Counted from the first letter of the stretch, positions 34,672 through 42,534 are shown. The stretch is DNA of 64,000 bases from Leucobacter sp. OLIS6 (GCF_002752355.1 NZ_MRAV01000011.1:310001-374000), one strand, 5' to 3'. The notes: generated by a model from the letters alone, not told the origin. Numbers and translations are program-made.

Positions 34672-35322
34672 TCAGAGTGAGGGCAGCAGCATCGATGCGG
34701 GTGCGACGGTGTCCCAGAACTCCCGGAACCAAGCATCGTAGGTGCTCGAGAATACGGGGACGGCCAAACTGATCTCGCCGGTTGGCTGGCCGGGTTCGCC
34801 TTCCAGAAGGGCGCTCTGGTTGGGGGTGAGCCGGCCTTCGGAATCGGCGATCCGTTGGCGCTTCAGCCAGTATGCAAGGGCGCGTTCGTGTTCCCACTTG
34901 GAACGAATTCGTGGTTCTCGCTCGTAGTTGGTGCGGAACAGATTGAGTTCTGTCACGCGTTCGTCCCAGCTGGACCGACGCGGCGTCCAAGCCCATCCCG
35001 GTATCTGTTCCAGCGCCGCCACCTGGTAACTGCAGAGCGCGCCCCTGCGTTGGTTCTTCACCCACGTCACACTGTGTTCGTCTCGAGGGAACAGGCCGTG
35101 TGCGCAGACATACAGGTAGATCGCGACGCAGGATCTGAGCCAGCGCACCTCCGGCGTATCTGGCGGTTTCCGTCCATCTTCGACTTCGCGGGTGAGGTGG
35201 ATTTGGGCGTCGATGAATTTGAGTGTGCGGAGCTCGTTTCTGGTGACCCGTCCCTCGATCTGTGCCCACCGTTCGGGGTGCGCAGACTGCCATTCTTCAA
35301 GGGTGAGAAGGTTCGCGCTCAT
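34672..35322 (-). CDS. Helicase-associated-domain protein
   Basis: A 216-residue protein starting at ATG 35322 (MSANLLTLEEW). It appears to hold helicase-associated (HA) type repeats, in which Trp and short helices recur: RWLRSCVAIYLYVCAHGLFP, then SVTWVKNQRRGAL, then IPGWAWTPRRSSWDERV, and near the C terminus RALAYWLKRQRIADSEGRLT with PNQSALLE. In larger proteins these repeats sit after helicase cores; here no helicase domain is present, so it may bind DNA or a partner. It is divergent from the three-gene operon at 35459. The domain call is moderate. Confidence 0.6.
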   Translation of the reverse strand: MSANLLTLEEWQSAHPERWAQIEGRVTRNELRTLKFIDAQIHLTREVEDGRKPPDTPEVRWLRSCVAIYLYVCAHGLFPRDEHSVTWVKNQRRGALCSYQVAALEQIPGWAWTPRRSSWDERVTELNLFRTNYEREPRIRSKWEHERALAYWLKRQRIADSEGRLTPNQSALLEGEPGQPTGEISLAVPVFSSTYDAWFREFWDTVAPASMLLPSL

Positions 35323-35458
35323 CGGGAATTTCCGTTTCTCGTCGATGCGGTGTGGGCGGAAAGTGTAGAAACCGTGGGCGGGAGAGCACGGGGTTCGGTG
35401 CGTCGGGTGTGGGCGGCAAGTGCTGGACCGGCCATGGCACAACTCCTACGGTCCCACC

Positions 35459-35980
35459 ATGAACATCACACAGTCGTCCGCCCCGAATCCGGGACGAGTC
35501 CAGCCCGCCGAAGAACCGCGCAGCATGCGGATGGCCCAGTCCGAGCTTCTCTTCCTCGAGGTCGCGCGGGATTGGTGGTGGGCTGCCAACCACCTCGAGA
35601 ACATGCGGCTTCCGGTCGTGGGCGGTCTTCCGCAGGCGCGGATGCTCGTGCAGGCGCTCAACGGGGAAGCCTGGCCGTGGACAACGATCGGCACAGCCGG
35701 AGAAGCCTGGTTTCAGGTGCTCGGCGCCGCAGACGCCTGCACGATTGAGCTCGGCGTACAGGGTCGCGCTTGCCGCGTCGCGCACGCGTACCGGCCCGAC
35801 GCCTCCCGCCACCTGATGCCGCCCGGTTGCTGGTGGTGGGCGAAGTCCTGCCGCGCAGACGAGGTCTTCACCGCTCTCGAGGCGGCATCGATCGGGATCC
35901 GGCACCTGCTCGGGTACCCGTTTCGGAAGAATCTCGTGCTGCACGAGATCCGTGCTGGCCGGCCAGGATCGAGGAGGTGA
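35459..35980 (+). CDS. Hypothetical protein, first gene of an unidentified operon
   Basis: A 173-residue soluble protein starting at ATG 35459 (MNITQSS). TACGGT lies six bases upstream, so translation is probably leaderless. It is rich in Trp, including ARDWWWAANHLE and PPGCWWWAKSCRADEVF, with no signal peptide or membrane helix. No family recognised. The next gene starts four bases after its stop with a strong ribosome-binding site that overlaps its last codons, and a third gene follows, so the three form one operon. Position inside an island beside HTH and recombinase-like genes suggests a mobile-element accessory function, which is inference. Confidence 0.7.
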   Translation: MNITQSSAPNPGRVQPAEEPRSMRMAQSELLFLEVARDWWWAANHLENMRLPVVGGLPQARMLVQALNGEAWPWTTIGTAGEAWFQVLGAADACTIELGVQGRACRVAHAYRPDASRHLMPPGCWWWAKSCRADEVFTALEAASIGIRHLLGYPFRKNLVLHEIRAGRPGSRR

Positions 35981-35984
35981 TGCC

Positions 35985-36311
35985 ATGTCTATTCGGGATC
36001 TGCCGCAGTACGAGTGCACGCTCATCTTCCGGGTGCGTCTCAAGGACGAGGAGGCTTTGTCTCGCGACGTTGTCGACCTCGTCACCCACGGTTCCGGGGA
36101 CGAGGTGTTCCGAGAGGAAGCCTGTCGCCTGATCACACCGGACCCTGCAACCGCGATGATGCACATCCTCATGCGTCGGCACGAGTTCGGGCCGATGGGC
36201 GGCACGACCCGTATCGGACGCACCATCGTCACCGTCACGGAGCTCAGCTCCGACGGCACCGCCGCTGTAGAGGCCCGCAGCACCGTAGATCTCCGTTGGG
36301 ACCGAGAGTAG
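35985..36311 (+). CDS. Hypothetical protein, paralogue of the following gene
   Basis: A 108-residue protein starting at ATG 35985, with GAGGAGG seven bases upstream. The N terminus YECTLIFRVRLKDEEALSRD resembles FECTMTFQVLVPNEGLLYMA in the next gene: both have an aromatic residue, Glu-Cys-Thr, a hydrophobic beta strand and an acidic turn. The remainder looks like a small alpha/beta domain (PATAMMHILMRRHEFGPMG, then GRTIVTVTELSSDG). No membrane segment or known motif. Tightly coupled to both neighbours. Confidence 0.75.
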   Translation: MSIRDLPQYECTLIFRVRLKDEEALSRDVVDLVTHGSGDEVFREEACRLITPDPATAMMHILMRRHEFGPMGGTTRIGRTIVTVTELSSDGTAAVEARSTVDLRWDRE

Positions 36312-36323
36312 GGAGGGCCAGTC

Positions 36324-36665
36324 ATGAGCCGCGAGAAGTGGAGGCCGTACCGGAACATGTCGGTGTTCGAGTGCACGATGACGTTCCAGGTCCTCGTCCC
36401 GAACGAGGGCCTCTTGTATATGGCGGTGATCGAGCACCGGTTCAAGGGCCGCACGCGGGCGCGCTTGGACGCCGGCGAAGTGGCGCAGGCGCTCGAGTCT
36501 CCGGAGGACGCTTTGCGGGCGCTGATGCCGATGACGTTCCTTCGGGTCAGCCCGATGCCGGCGGTAGCGAAAGTCGGTCCGTCGACGTACACGGCCGTGA
36601 GGGTCGACCCGTTCGGGAACGAGCCGAAGCCGCCGCCCTCTCCGGATGAGTCCGGGGAATCGTGA
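36324..36665 (+). CDS. Hypothetical protein, paralogue of the preceding gene
   Basis: A 113-residue protein starting at ATG 36324, preceded by GGAGG. It shares the N-terminal strand pattern (FECTMTFQVLVPNEG) with the upstream gene, then a basic patch (EHRFKGRTRARL) and a Pro-rich acidic tail ending PPSPDESGES. The gene starts 13 bases after the previous stop and is the last of the operon; it is convergent with the HTH gene 18 bases away. No family recognised. Confidence 0.75.
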   Translation: MSREKWRPYRNMSVFECTMTFQVLVPNEGLLYMAVIEHRFKGRTRARLDAGEVAQALESPEDALRALMPMTFLRVSPMPAVAKVGPSTYTAVRVDPFGNEPKPPPSPDESGES

Positions 36666-36683
36666 GGGTGGCGGGTCATGGTG

Positions 36684-37181
36684 TTACCGGTCCTGGAACC
36701 GTTTCAAGTCCTGCATGGCTTTCGCCGCGGCGTTGCAGGTGCATCCCCTCATCGCCCAGCTCAAGATCATGTGGGAGTCCTCGAGCGCTTTTACGGGTCT
36801 GGGGTCGACTCCGATCGCGTCCTGCACCGCCTGAACGCCATCTTTCGCGATCTGCGTGAACAGGAGGAGGTCCGCGACCTGCAGCATCGTTTCGCCGCGC
36901 AGCATCCGATGCATCCGATCCGTGCTCAGCCCCGGATGCCCTGCCTTCGACGACGCCAGCCATGCCACCGTCTTACTCCTGGACGACAGATGCTCACGGA
37001 TCTCTTTGGAGAGACGGTGCTGCAGCTGGGCGGCTTTGAACCGGGGATCCAGAATGCTGACGCCCTTGGCGGGACGGAGGTCTTCTCGGGTCTTCCCGAA
37101 CCGTCTCGGGGACTCGAACAGATCCCGGGGAACGAACGTGAATCCCTTCCCCGGGAGAACCTCAGTCGATTTTGCAGCCAT
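36684..37181 (-). CDS. Putative HTH DNA-binding protein
   Basis: A 165-residue protein from ATG 37181 (MAAKSTEVLPGKGFTFVPRD); an in-frame ATG at 37214 would add 11 residues, and neither has a clear ribosome-binding site. The region SSRSKTVAWLASSKAGHPGL, then STDRMHRMLRGETMLQVADL, fits an XRE-like helix-turn-helix at about 75-120. The C terminus has two adjacent Cys (GCTCNAAAK). It is divergent from the recombinase-like gene, with 55-90 bases between starts, and may control the mobile-element genes. HTH assignment is moderate. Confidence 0.62.
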   Translation of the reverse strand: MAAKSTEVLPGKGFTFVPRDLFESPRRFGKTREDLRPAKGVSILDPRFKAAQLQHRLSKEIREHLSSRSKTVAWLASSKAGHPGLSTDRMHRMLRGETMLQVADLLLFTQIAKDGVQAVQDAIGVDPRPVKALEDSHMILSWAMRGCTCNAAAKAMQDLKRFQDR

Positions 37182-37268
37182 TAGGACGGACTTTACGTCG
37201 TGAACTAGGTACATAGGTGGAGAAAGCACGGCGTTTCGGGGGAGTGCACCGCCCATCCCTGACCCGAG

Positions 37269-38363
37269 ATGAGAAAACAACACTTCACCAGCACCCCTGA
37301 AAGCCAGGCACCCCGCAGGCGCACGCCCGCCCGCACGGCTGCCTTCGGCCCCGAAACCCGAGACGTGCTCGCCGGGGCACTCGGGACGTTCACTCGGCCA
37401 TCGGAACCTGTCGCAGATGCACTGCGGCGGGCCGGCTATCACGCCCTCCCGGAGGAGGTGATCAGGCATATGCGGGACACGAAACCCAAGCAGGTGGATC
37501 CGGAGCGGTGGGCGCACATTCGTGCGTTCGTCACCGACTCGGTCGCTCTGACACTGCCCCAGTCGCAGCGTACGGCGCGCCTGTACACCTCCACTGCCGC
37601 GATCTATGTCGCCTGGGTCGTGTTCGAACGCGGCTACCCGTTGAAAGCCAGCATCGTGTGGCGGCGCGACGTGATCGACGAATGGGTGCAGGAAGGCGCC
37701 CCGCACCTGACGGTTGTGACACGGCGCAACTATCGGACGTCGCTGTCGCGTATCGCGGAAGCTGTCGCGGTGGACTCCTCCGGGATGGAGTTCACGCGCA
37801 TCCCGAAGGAGAACACCGCGTTCCCGTACTCGCGGGCGGAGATGCTCGTGTTCCGGGACTGGGCGACCGGGCAGACCACGCCGCTCAAAGTGCGGCGCGG
37901 CATGCTGATGCTCATCCTGTGCGCCGGCGCCGGTCTCACGTCCAGTGAAGTCGCACTCGTCCGCCCGGAAGACGTACACGTTTCAAGTGCCGGCATCCTG
38001 GTCGACGTGCGCGGCAGGAACCCCCGCGCAGTGCCCCTCTTGGCCGAGTGGGATGCGTGGATGCTCGCCCTCCTGGGTCAGAAGCCGCCGGCCGGGAAGC
38101 CGCTGTGGGGAGAGCTCCGCACCAAGAACAAGAGTCGCATCCTGTCCACATTCACCATGGGCACGGTCGGGAACGCGCCGCGTGGCGACCGGCTCCGTAA
38201 CACCTGGCTGATCGCGCTCATGAACGCCCGCGCACCGATGCGTGAAGTGTTCCAAGCCGCAGGCGTGCGGAAACTCGAAAACCTCGGAGTCATCCTCGAC
38301 TTCGCGACCCCCGTCCCACCGGACGAATATCTGGCGGCCCTTCGCGGGGTGGTGTCCCGATGA
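37269..38363 (+). CDS. Tyrosine-recombinase-like protein lacking catalytic residues
   Basis: A 364-residue protein. Residues about 85-175 look like the SAM-like core-binding domain (TARLYTSTAAIYVAWVVFER). From about 190 the fold follows phage integrases: GMLMLILCAGAGLTSSEVAL, then RGRNPRAVPLL, then RLRNTWLIALM. The Arg normally in GLRxxE is Thr (GLTSSE), the HxxR His is absent, and the terminal Tyr position reads ILDFATP. It is probably a DNA-binding protein rather than an active recombinase. Its TGA overlaps the ATG of the transposase (ATGA), so the two are translated together. I infer a shared role in the same mobile element, for example end binding or targeting. The fold call is moderate. 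Confidence 0.65.
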   Translation: MRKQHFTSTPESQAPRRRTPARTAAFGPETRDVLAGALGTFTRPSEPVADALRRAGYHALPEEVIRHMRDTKPKQVDPERWAHIRAFVTDSVALTLPQSQRTARLYTSTAAIYVAWVVFERGYPLKASIVWRRDVIDEWVQEGAPHLTVVTRRNYRTSLSRIAEAVAVDSSGMEFTRIPKENTAFPYSRAEMLVFRDWATGQTTPLKVRRGMLMLILCAGAGLTSSEVALVRPEDVHVSSAGILVDVRGRNPRAVPLLAEWDAWMLALLGQKPPAGKPLWGELRTKNKSRILSTFTMGTVGNAPRGDRLRNTWLIALMNARAPMREVFQAAGVRKLENLGVILDFATPVPPDEYLAALRGVVSR

Positions 38364-40069
38364 ACGCACAGACGGACGCAGCCCTGACCGAGGTCCTCGG
38401 TGGCACCGAGGACGAGCTCGACCGGGCTGCCGCGATCAAGGGCCCCATGGTGAACGCCTACTTCAACACGATCGCACGGCTCATCGAAAACAGCGGCGCG
38501 CTCGAAGAAATCGAGGCCTGGGAAGCAGGGAAGCGCAAGAGCGGCGCCGGCCGGAAACCCTTCGTGACCGCGAAAGCTGTCCTGTGCGTGTTCGCGATGA
38601 ACGCCATCTGGGGCGAGGCATACAGCTTCACCGAACTCTCCAAGACCCTGCAGTACCGCTTCACGCCCGAACAGCTCGAGCGGCTCGGGATCCGCGTCGA
38701 TGGTGCGACCAAGCAGACTTGGTACACGCGGCTCTGGCGTGCCAGCAAGCGTCTTCGTGATGCGATCGACCCATGGCGCGGAGCACCCCTGAACCACGTG
38801 ATGAGCCGTGAAGAGTTCGAACGGGCGAGACTCGGCTACGACCCCGTCTACGAAGCACGCGCGCACCGTCTCTCGGACCTCCTCGTTGCTGCCTCCGCGA
38901 GGATCTTGCCGAAGCGATACCTCGAAGGCCACAACGGCGACTGGGCAATCGACGCGACCTGTGTCCCCGTCGGGGGTGGCCCGAACCCGAACGAGAAGAA
39001 CTGGCCCGACTACAAGTGGCTGACAAACGTCGACTACCAGTGCGGCTGGCACACCCGCGACGGAGACCACAACGGGAAACACCTCAAAACCTCCACCCCG
39101 GGATACGAGATCGAAACCCCCGTCCTCATCGACGCGAAAAACGGCGGCTACATGTTCAAGCTCATCCCCGCGATGCGCATGCACCTCCCCGGCGAGATCA
39201 CCGTGCAACCGAGAGAGCTCCTCACCCGCATGGCCGAGTTCAGCGAGAAACGAGGACTCGTGGCCGTCGACCGCGCCTACAGCAGCCTGAAAGTCGAGAA
39301 CTTCCAAGAACCCCTCCGCAAACTCGGCTACGAAGGCGTGTTCGACTTCACCAAGAAGCAACTCGGCATCAACGGCAGCCTCGCCGACGGCAAGATCATC
39401 TTCCTCGAAGGCAGCCCGTACGTGAACCTCATGCCGAAAGAGCTCCGCGAGATCGTGAACTGGGGCGAGAACGGCGTCCCCAAGGGCGAGACGGAAGCGA
39501 CCCAGCCGAAGTACTCGAAAAAAGACGTCAGTCGGATCCTTAAGCTGCGTGAGCCATACCGGCTGAAAAGGTGGGGCGTGATCGAAGCCGACGGTAAGCA
39601 ACGATACGTCTACCCCGACCCGGACGGCTACCATGCGTTCGACCCCGGAACGAACGAACTGTCCGACGCGGAAAAGCCGACAGGGAAGATTCGCATCCCA
39701 GCGGACCTGCCTGAGATCAAGTTCCTCCAGCGGTTCCCCTATCTTTCGGATGACTGGATTCGGGCGTACGGGCAGCGAAACCAGGTCGAGTCGAGCAACA
39801 ACGAGCTGAAACGCCTCGGCGGGCCCGACCTCAAAGACACCCGGGCCCGGACCGGGCGCGGCTTCGCATACAACTACCTGTGCGCCATCGCGGCAGTCAT
39901 CGCGACCAACCTCGACCGCATCCGGCGCGGCATCAAAGACATCTACGAGCCGAAGAAGCCGAAACCCGACGCGGTGAAGCCGTGCAGCCGACGAGGCAAA
40001 GACGCGGCGCGCAAGGCCACGAGCCGCCGCGGACGAACGAAGGCAGAGGCCGGCCCGCCGCGGACATAG
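38360..40069 (+). CDS. DDE transposase, intact
   Basis: A 569-residue transposase. A helical N domain (about 1-180) leads into an RNase H-like core: Asp in GDWAIDATCVPVGGG (about 200), Asp in LVAVDRAYSSLKVENF (about 305) and Glu in QRNQVESSNNELKRLGG (about 478). A long insertion lies between the second and third residues, similar to the IS4-clan layout. The C terminus is very basic (KPKPDAVKP, then GKDAARKATSRRGRTKAE). Its ATG overlaps the stop of the recombinase-like gene. The last 50 codons and the downstream 170 bases recur at 6728-7043, so the element moved here before. IS family is not assigned with confidence. Confidence 0.85.
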   Translation: MNAQTDAALTEVLGGTEDELDRAAAIKGPMVNAYFNTIARLIENSGALEEIEAWEAGKRKSGAGRKPFVTAKAVLCVFAMNAIWGEAYSFTELSKTLQYRFTPEQLERLGIRVDGATKQTWYTRLWRASKRLRDAIDPWRGAPLNHVMSREEFERARLGYDPVYEARAHRLSDLLVAASARILPKRYLEGHNGDWAIDATCVPVGGGPNPNEKNWPDYKWLTNVDYQCGWHTRDGDHNGKHLKTSTPGYEIETPVLIDAKNGGYMFKLIPAMRMHLPGEITVQPRELLTRMAEFSEKRGLVAVDRAYSSLKVENFQEPLRKLGYEGVFDFTKKQLGINGSLADGKIIFLEGSPYVNLMPKELREIVNWGENGVPKGETEATQPKYSKKDVSRILKLREPYRLKRWGVIEADGKQRYVYPDPDGYHAFDPGTNELSDAEKPTGKIRIPADLPEIKFLQRFPYLSDDWIRAYGQRNQVESSNNELKRLGGPDLKDTRARTGRGFAYNYLCAIAAVIATNLDRIRRGIKDIYEPKKPKPDAVKPCSRRGKDAARKATSRRGRTKAEAGPPRT

Positions 40070-40236
40070 CGGCTAGGCGCTCCCGAACCGAATATCGCTC
40101 GAAGAGGCCCCTGACCGGAGGGGTCATTCGGCGTGTCACGAACACCTCAGCTCACAGGCGGGGAGACGCGGGCAGCGCCGGATCGGGCGAGGAAACACCT
40201 GAGGCCCTCGACTCCGAACGGAATCGAGGGCCTCAG
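39921..40236 (+). repeat. Right copy of the 316-bp direct repeat
   Basis: It matches 6728-7043 without length change by my reading. It covers the transposase 3' end, its stop and the terminator hairpin. It ends 46 bases before the 3' end of tRNA-Ser. Confidence 0.88.
40200..40235 (+). terminator. Transposase terminator hairpin, right copy
   Basis: TGAGGCCCTCGA (40200-40211) pairs exactly with TCGAGGGCCTCA (40224-40235). Confidence 0.65.
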
Positions 40237-40281
40237 CAGGTATTTTGCAAACATTTCCGAGAAATTCTGCAAATACCCCGG

Positions 40282-40369
40282 TGGCGGAGGATGGGGGATT
40301 TGAACCCCCGAGGGCGTGAACCCAACACGCGTTCCAGGCGTGCGCCATAGGCCGCTAGGCGAATCCTCC
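40282..40369 (-). tRNA. tRNA-Ser (anticodon GGA)
   Basis: An 88-base cloverleaf with encoded CCA. The acceptor arm is GGAGGAT pairing with ATCCTCC, the anticodon loop CTGGAAC gives GGA, and a long variable arm and T-loop (GGTTCAAATC) follow. Its 3' end faces the island one base away, the classic orientation for integrative elements. Confidence 0.95.
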
Positions 40370-40486
40370 AGCGCCGACTGCGAGCAGCCAGCTTTTCCAT
40401 ACTAGCCGGTTCTCGGTCGACTTGCTGACACGGGTCACCCGCGGGTCCGATGATCCGGGCCTCGGGGTGCCCGGCGCCGCGCTGCC

Positions 40487-40969
40487 TCAGCGATCCGCGA
40501 GCGGGTGCCGCACCATGCCGGACTCGTCGATCAGATCCTCGTCCTCCTCGGGGCGGGGGTCCCGCCCGTCGGCCGCCGCGAACGCGACGGCGGCGACGGC
40601 GCACGCGATCGCGATGATGCCGAACGGGTTGCAGAGCGCGATCGACATCTCGTTCGCGCCCGCGCCGCCGAGCTCGCCGAAGAGCGTGCGGAACGCGCCG
40701 TCCGCGTACTCGGGAGCCGTGAGGCCGAAGGCGATCGCGCACACGGCGGAGAGCACCAGGGCGACCCGGGTGCGCGGGCGGATCCGGTAGCCGCGGGCGA
40801 CGGTCTGCGTCATGCGCCGGGCGGTCCAGATCCAGAGCCAGACGAAGGCGAGCCCGAGCGTCGGGCCGAGCCAGGCTGCGACGGGTCCGACGAGTCCGAA
40901 CGACACGCGGGCGAGGGTGATCCACAGGCCCAGGACCAGGGAAAAAACAGTGATCAGGGTGGTGCGCAC
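40487..40969 (-). CDS. Conserved-looking small membrane protein
   Basis: A 160-residue protein starting at GTG 40969, without a clear ribosome-binding site. Hydrophobic helices lie at about 5-22 (LITVFSLVLGLWITLARVSF), 28-50, 70-87 (VALVLSAVCAIAFGLTAP) and 113-133 (GIIAIACAVAAVAFAAA). The acidic C-terminal tail (PRPEEDEDLIDESG) is cytoplasmic if the N terminus is inside. No family recognised. It lies between tRNA genes, on the same strand as tRNA-Ser. Confidence 0.7.
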   Translation of the reverse strand: MRTTLITVFSLVLGLWITLARVSFGLVGPVAAWLGPTLGLAFVWLWIWTARRMTQTVARGYRIRPRTRVALVLSAVCAIAFGLTAPEYADGAFRTLFGELGGAGANEMSIALCNPFGIIAIACAVAAVAFAAADGRDPRPEEDEDLIDESGMVRHPLADR

Positions 40970-41012
40970 ACGCCCGAGTCAAGCAGATTTCGCATCGCGT
41001 CGCCAACAGTGC

Positions 41013-41018
41013 TATTCT
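41013..41018 (+). promoter_or_regulatory. Probable -10 box of the tRNA-Thr/tRNA-Met unit
   Basis: TATTCT lies 29 bases before tRNA-Thr. A weak -35-like TTTCGC is 19 bases upstream of it. Confidence 0.4.
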
Positions 41019-41046
41019 CTAACGGTTGTCATCGCAAGGTGGCCGC

Positions 41047-41118
<72 letters not shown>

Positions 41119-41128
41119 CTGACTCTCT

Positions 41129-41148
41129 GGCCCGCATTCGTGCGGGCC
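41129..41148 (+). other. UUCG-type hairpin between two tRNA genes
   Basis: GGCCCGCA (41129-41136) and TGCGGGCC (41141-41148) flank a TTCG loop, a very stable RNA hairpin in the tRNA spacer. It may guide processing or partial termination. Confidence 0.55.
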
Positions 41149-41153
41149 AGTTT

Positions 41154-41227
41154 GGCTGAGTAGCTCAGCTGGTTAGAGCGCACGACTCATAATCGTGAGG
41201 TCGCGGGATCGAGCCCCGCCTCAGCTA
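41154..41227 (+). tRNA. tRNA-Met, elongator type (anticodon CAT)
   Basis: The anticodon stem CACGA/TCGTG encloses CTCATAA. The acceptor arm GGCTGAG pairs with CTCAGCT with a G-U first pair. The initiator-type three G-C pairs in the anticodon stem are absent, so elongator Met fits; Ile-CAT (lysidine) is possible. Confidence 0.9.
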
Positions 41228-41237
41228 CAGAGAGTCA

Positions 41238-41277
41238 CGAGAAAACCCCCGGTCCGACCGGGGGTTTTCTCGTTTTT
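41238..41277 (+). terminator. Strong intrinsic terminator after the tRNA genes
   Basis: CGAGAAAACCCCCGGT (41238-41253) pairs exactly with ACCGGGGGTTTTCTCG (41257-41272) and is followed by TTTTT. A symmetric A/T flank suggests it also ends the convergent GNAT transcript. Confidence 0.93.
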
Positions 41278-41343
41278 GCGCCGCGCCGCGTCGCGGCACC
41301 TGGGCGCTGCGTTGCCGCGCCCGCCGTAGCGCAAACACCCGCA

Positions 41344-42417
41344 CTACACCCGCTTCGCGAAGGTGACCGCGCGATCCTCGGCGCGGAATCCGAGACGCTC
41401 GTACATGCCGAGCGCTCCGCTCGGATTCTCGGCGTCGACGTTGAGCATGGCCCGTTCGAGCCCGGCGCCGCGGTACGCCCGCAGCGTGTCCGCGATCAGC
41501 GCTGTGGAGAGCCCACGGCCGCGCCAGTCGCGCACCACGCCGATCATGCCGAGCTCGCCGAACGGGCCGCCGTTCGCCGTCCACGCGCCGCGATCGACCT
41601 CGCTGAGCGCGAAGCCAACGACCCGGTTCGGGTCGGCGAGCGTGCCGCTTCCGAGGATCGCGAGGCGGGAGAGCTTCGGCGCGAACCCCGAGGCCCTCCC
41701 GCCGGCCTCCCATTCCCGGCGCGTGATCGGTTGCGTGCCCCAGTGGTCGCGGAACGCGTCGTTCACCGCTGTCCGGGTCGCTTCCGAGCGGCGGCCGGTG
41801 AAGGGGACGAGTGCGATGCCCGTGGGAGGGGCAACGGTCGGGAGATCGGTGGACAGCGGGCGCCAGAGCTCGAGCCACCAGCGCACCGGTGCGAAGCCCG
41901 CTGAGGAATACAGCGCCTGGTTCTGCGGATTCGCCTCGCGGCTGGCGACGGTGATGATGGCGGGCAGGTCCCCGCCGGTCTCGGCGAGGATCTGGCGTGC
42001 GCGGGCCTCCTGCCAGGAGAGCAGCGCGCGGCCGATGCCGAGCCCGCGGTGGTCGGGGCGCACCGTGCCTTCGAGCGCGACTTCGACCTCGGTCGTCGGA
42101 TCCTCGGTGCGCTTTGCGGATCCGAAGGCGATGGCCGTGCCGTCGGGACCGAGCGCGATCATCGAGTCGGTCCGACGGCTGAAGTGCGCTCCCGAGAGGC
42201 CGAAGGCGATCTGGTCCTTCGCGAATCGGGTGCGCGGGTGGTCGATCCGGCCGGCCTCGGCCACGAGTGCGTGGATGCGCCGGATGTCGGTGCGGCGTGC
42301 GCGCCGCCAGGCGAGCGGCGTCAGGCCGGCGAAAGCCGGGAGCACCGGAAGCGCGGCGGGGGCATTCGCGCGCGCGGCGAGCGGCGTACGGGCAGCGGCG
42401 GGCTCGGGCGAGTGCAT
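41344..42417 (-). CDS. Tandem-GNAT N-acetyltransferase (mycothiol-synthase-like architecture)
   Basis: A 357-residue protein starting at ATG 42417, which follows AAGGAGG by five bases; an upstream in-frame start is unsupported. Two GNAT domains are visible. The first has VRPDHRGLGIGRALLSW, the acetyl-CoA pyrophosphate loop, and the second has VVRDWRGRGLSTALIADTLR, with NPSGALGMYERLGF at the end. This two-domain form occurs in MshD, which acetylates cysteinyl-glucosaminyl-inositol, but also in other acetyltransferases; the substrate cannot be told from sequence by eye. Divergent from the TetR gene. Confidence 0.82.
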   Translation of the reverse strand: MHSPEPAAARTPLAARANAPAALPVLPAFAGLTPLAWRRARRTDIRRIHALVAEAGRIDHPRTRFAKDQIAFGLSGAHFSRRTDSMIALGPDGTAIAFGSAKRTEDPTTEVEVALEGTVRPDHRGLGIGRALLSWQEARARQILAETGGDLPAIITVASREANPQNQALYSSAGFAPVRWWLELWRPLSTDLPTVAPPTGIALVPFTGRRSEATRTAVNDAFRDHWGTQPITRREWEAGGRASGFAPKLSRLAILGSGTLADPNRVVGFALSEVDRGAWTANGGPFGELGMIGVVRDWRGRGLSTALIADTLRAYRGAGLERAMLNVDAENPSGALGMYERLGFRAEDRAVTFAKRV

Positions 42418-42534
42418 GCGCTCCTCCTTCGGGAGTCGGGTGCGCCGGCGGCGCAAAGTATCTCAAGCGCTACGATCGGACCCAGTTTGATAGATCGGCC
42501 TGTGGGGTCGCTGGGGGCGCAGGGCGCGGATCGG

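Noticed and set aside
35985-36665. The two small paralogues as a toxin-antitoxin pair
   Set aside because: They resemble each other rather than a toxin and its antitoxin, and show no known toxin or DNA-binding motif.
38078-39634. 518-codon minus-strand frame opposite the transposase
   Set aside because: Shadow of the transposase; Val/Leu/Glu-rich antisense composition and no start signals.
40282-40369. Duplicated tRNA-Ser 3' end as a left attachment site
   Set aside because: I looked for the tRNA 3' sequence near 6-7 kb and found only a short inverted 13-mer from its flank, not the tRNA sequence itself.
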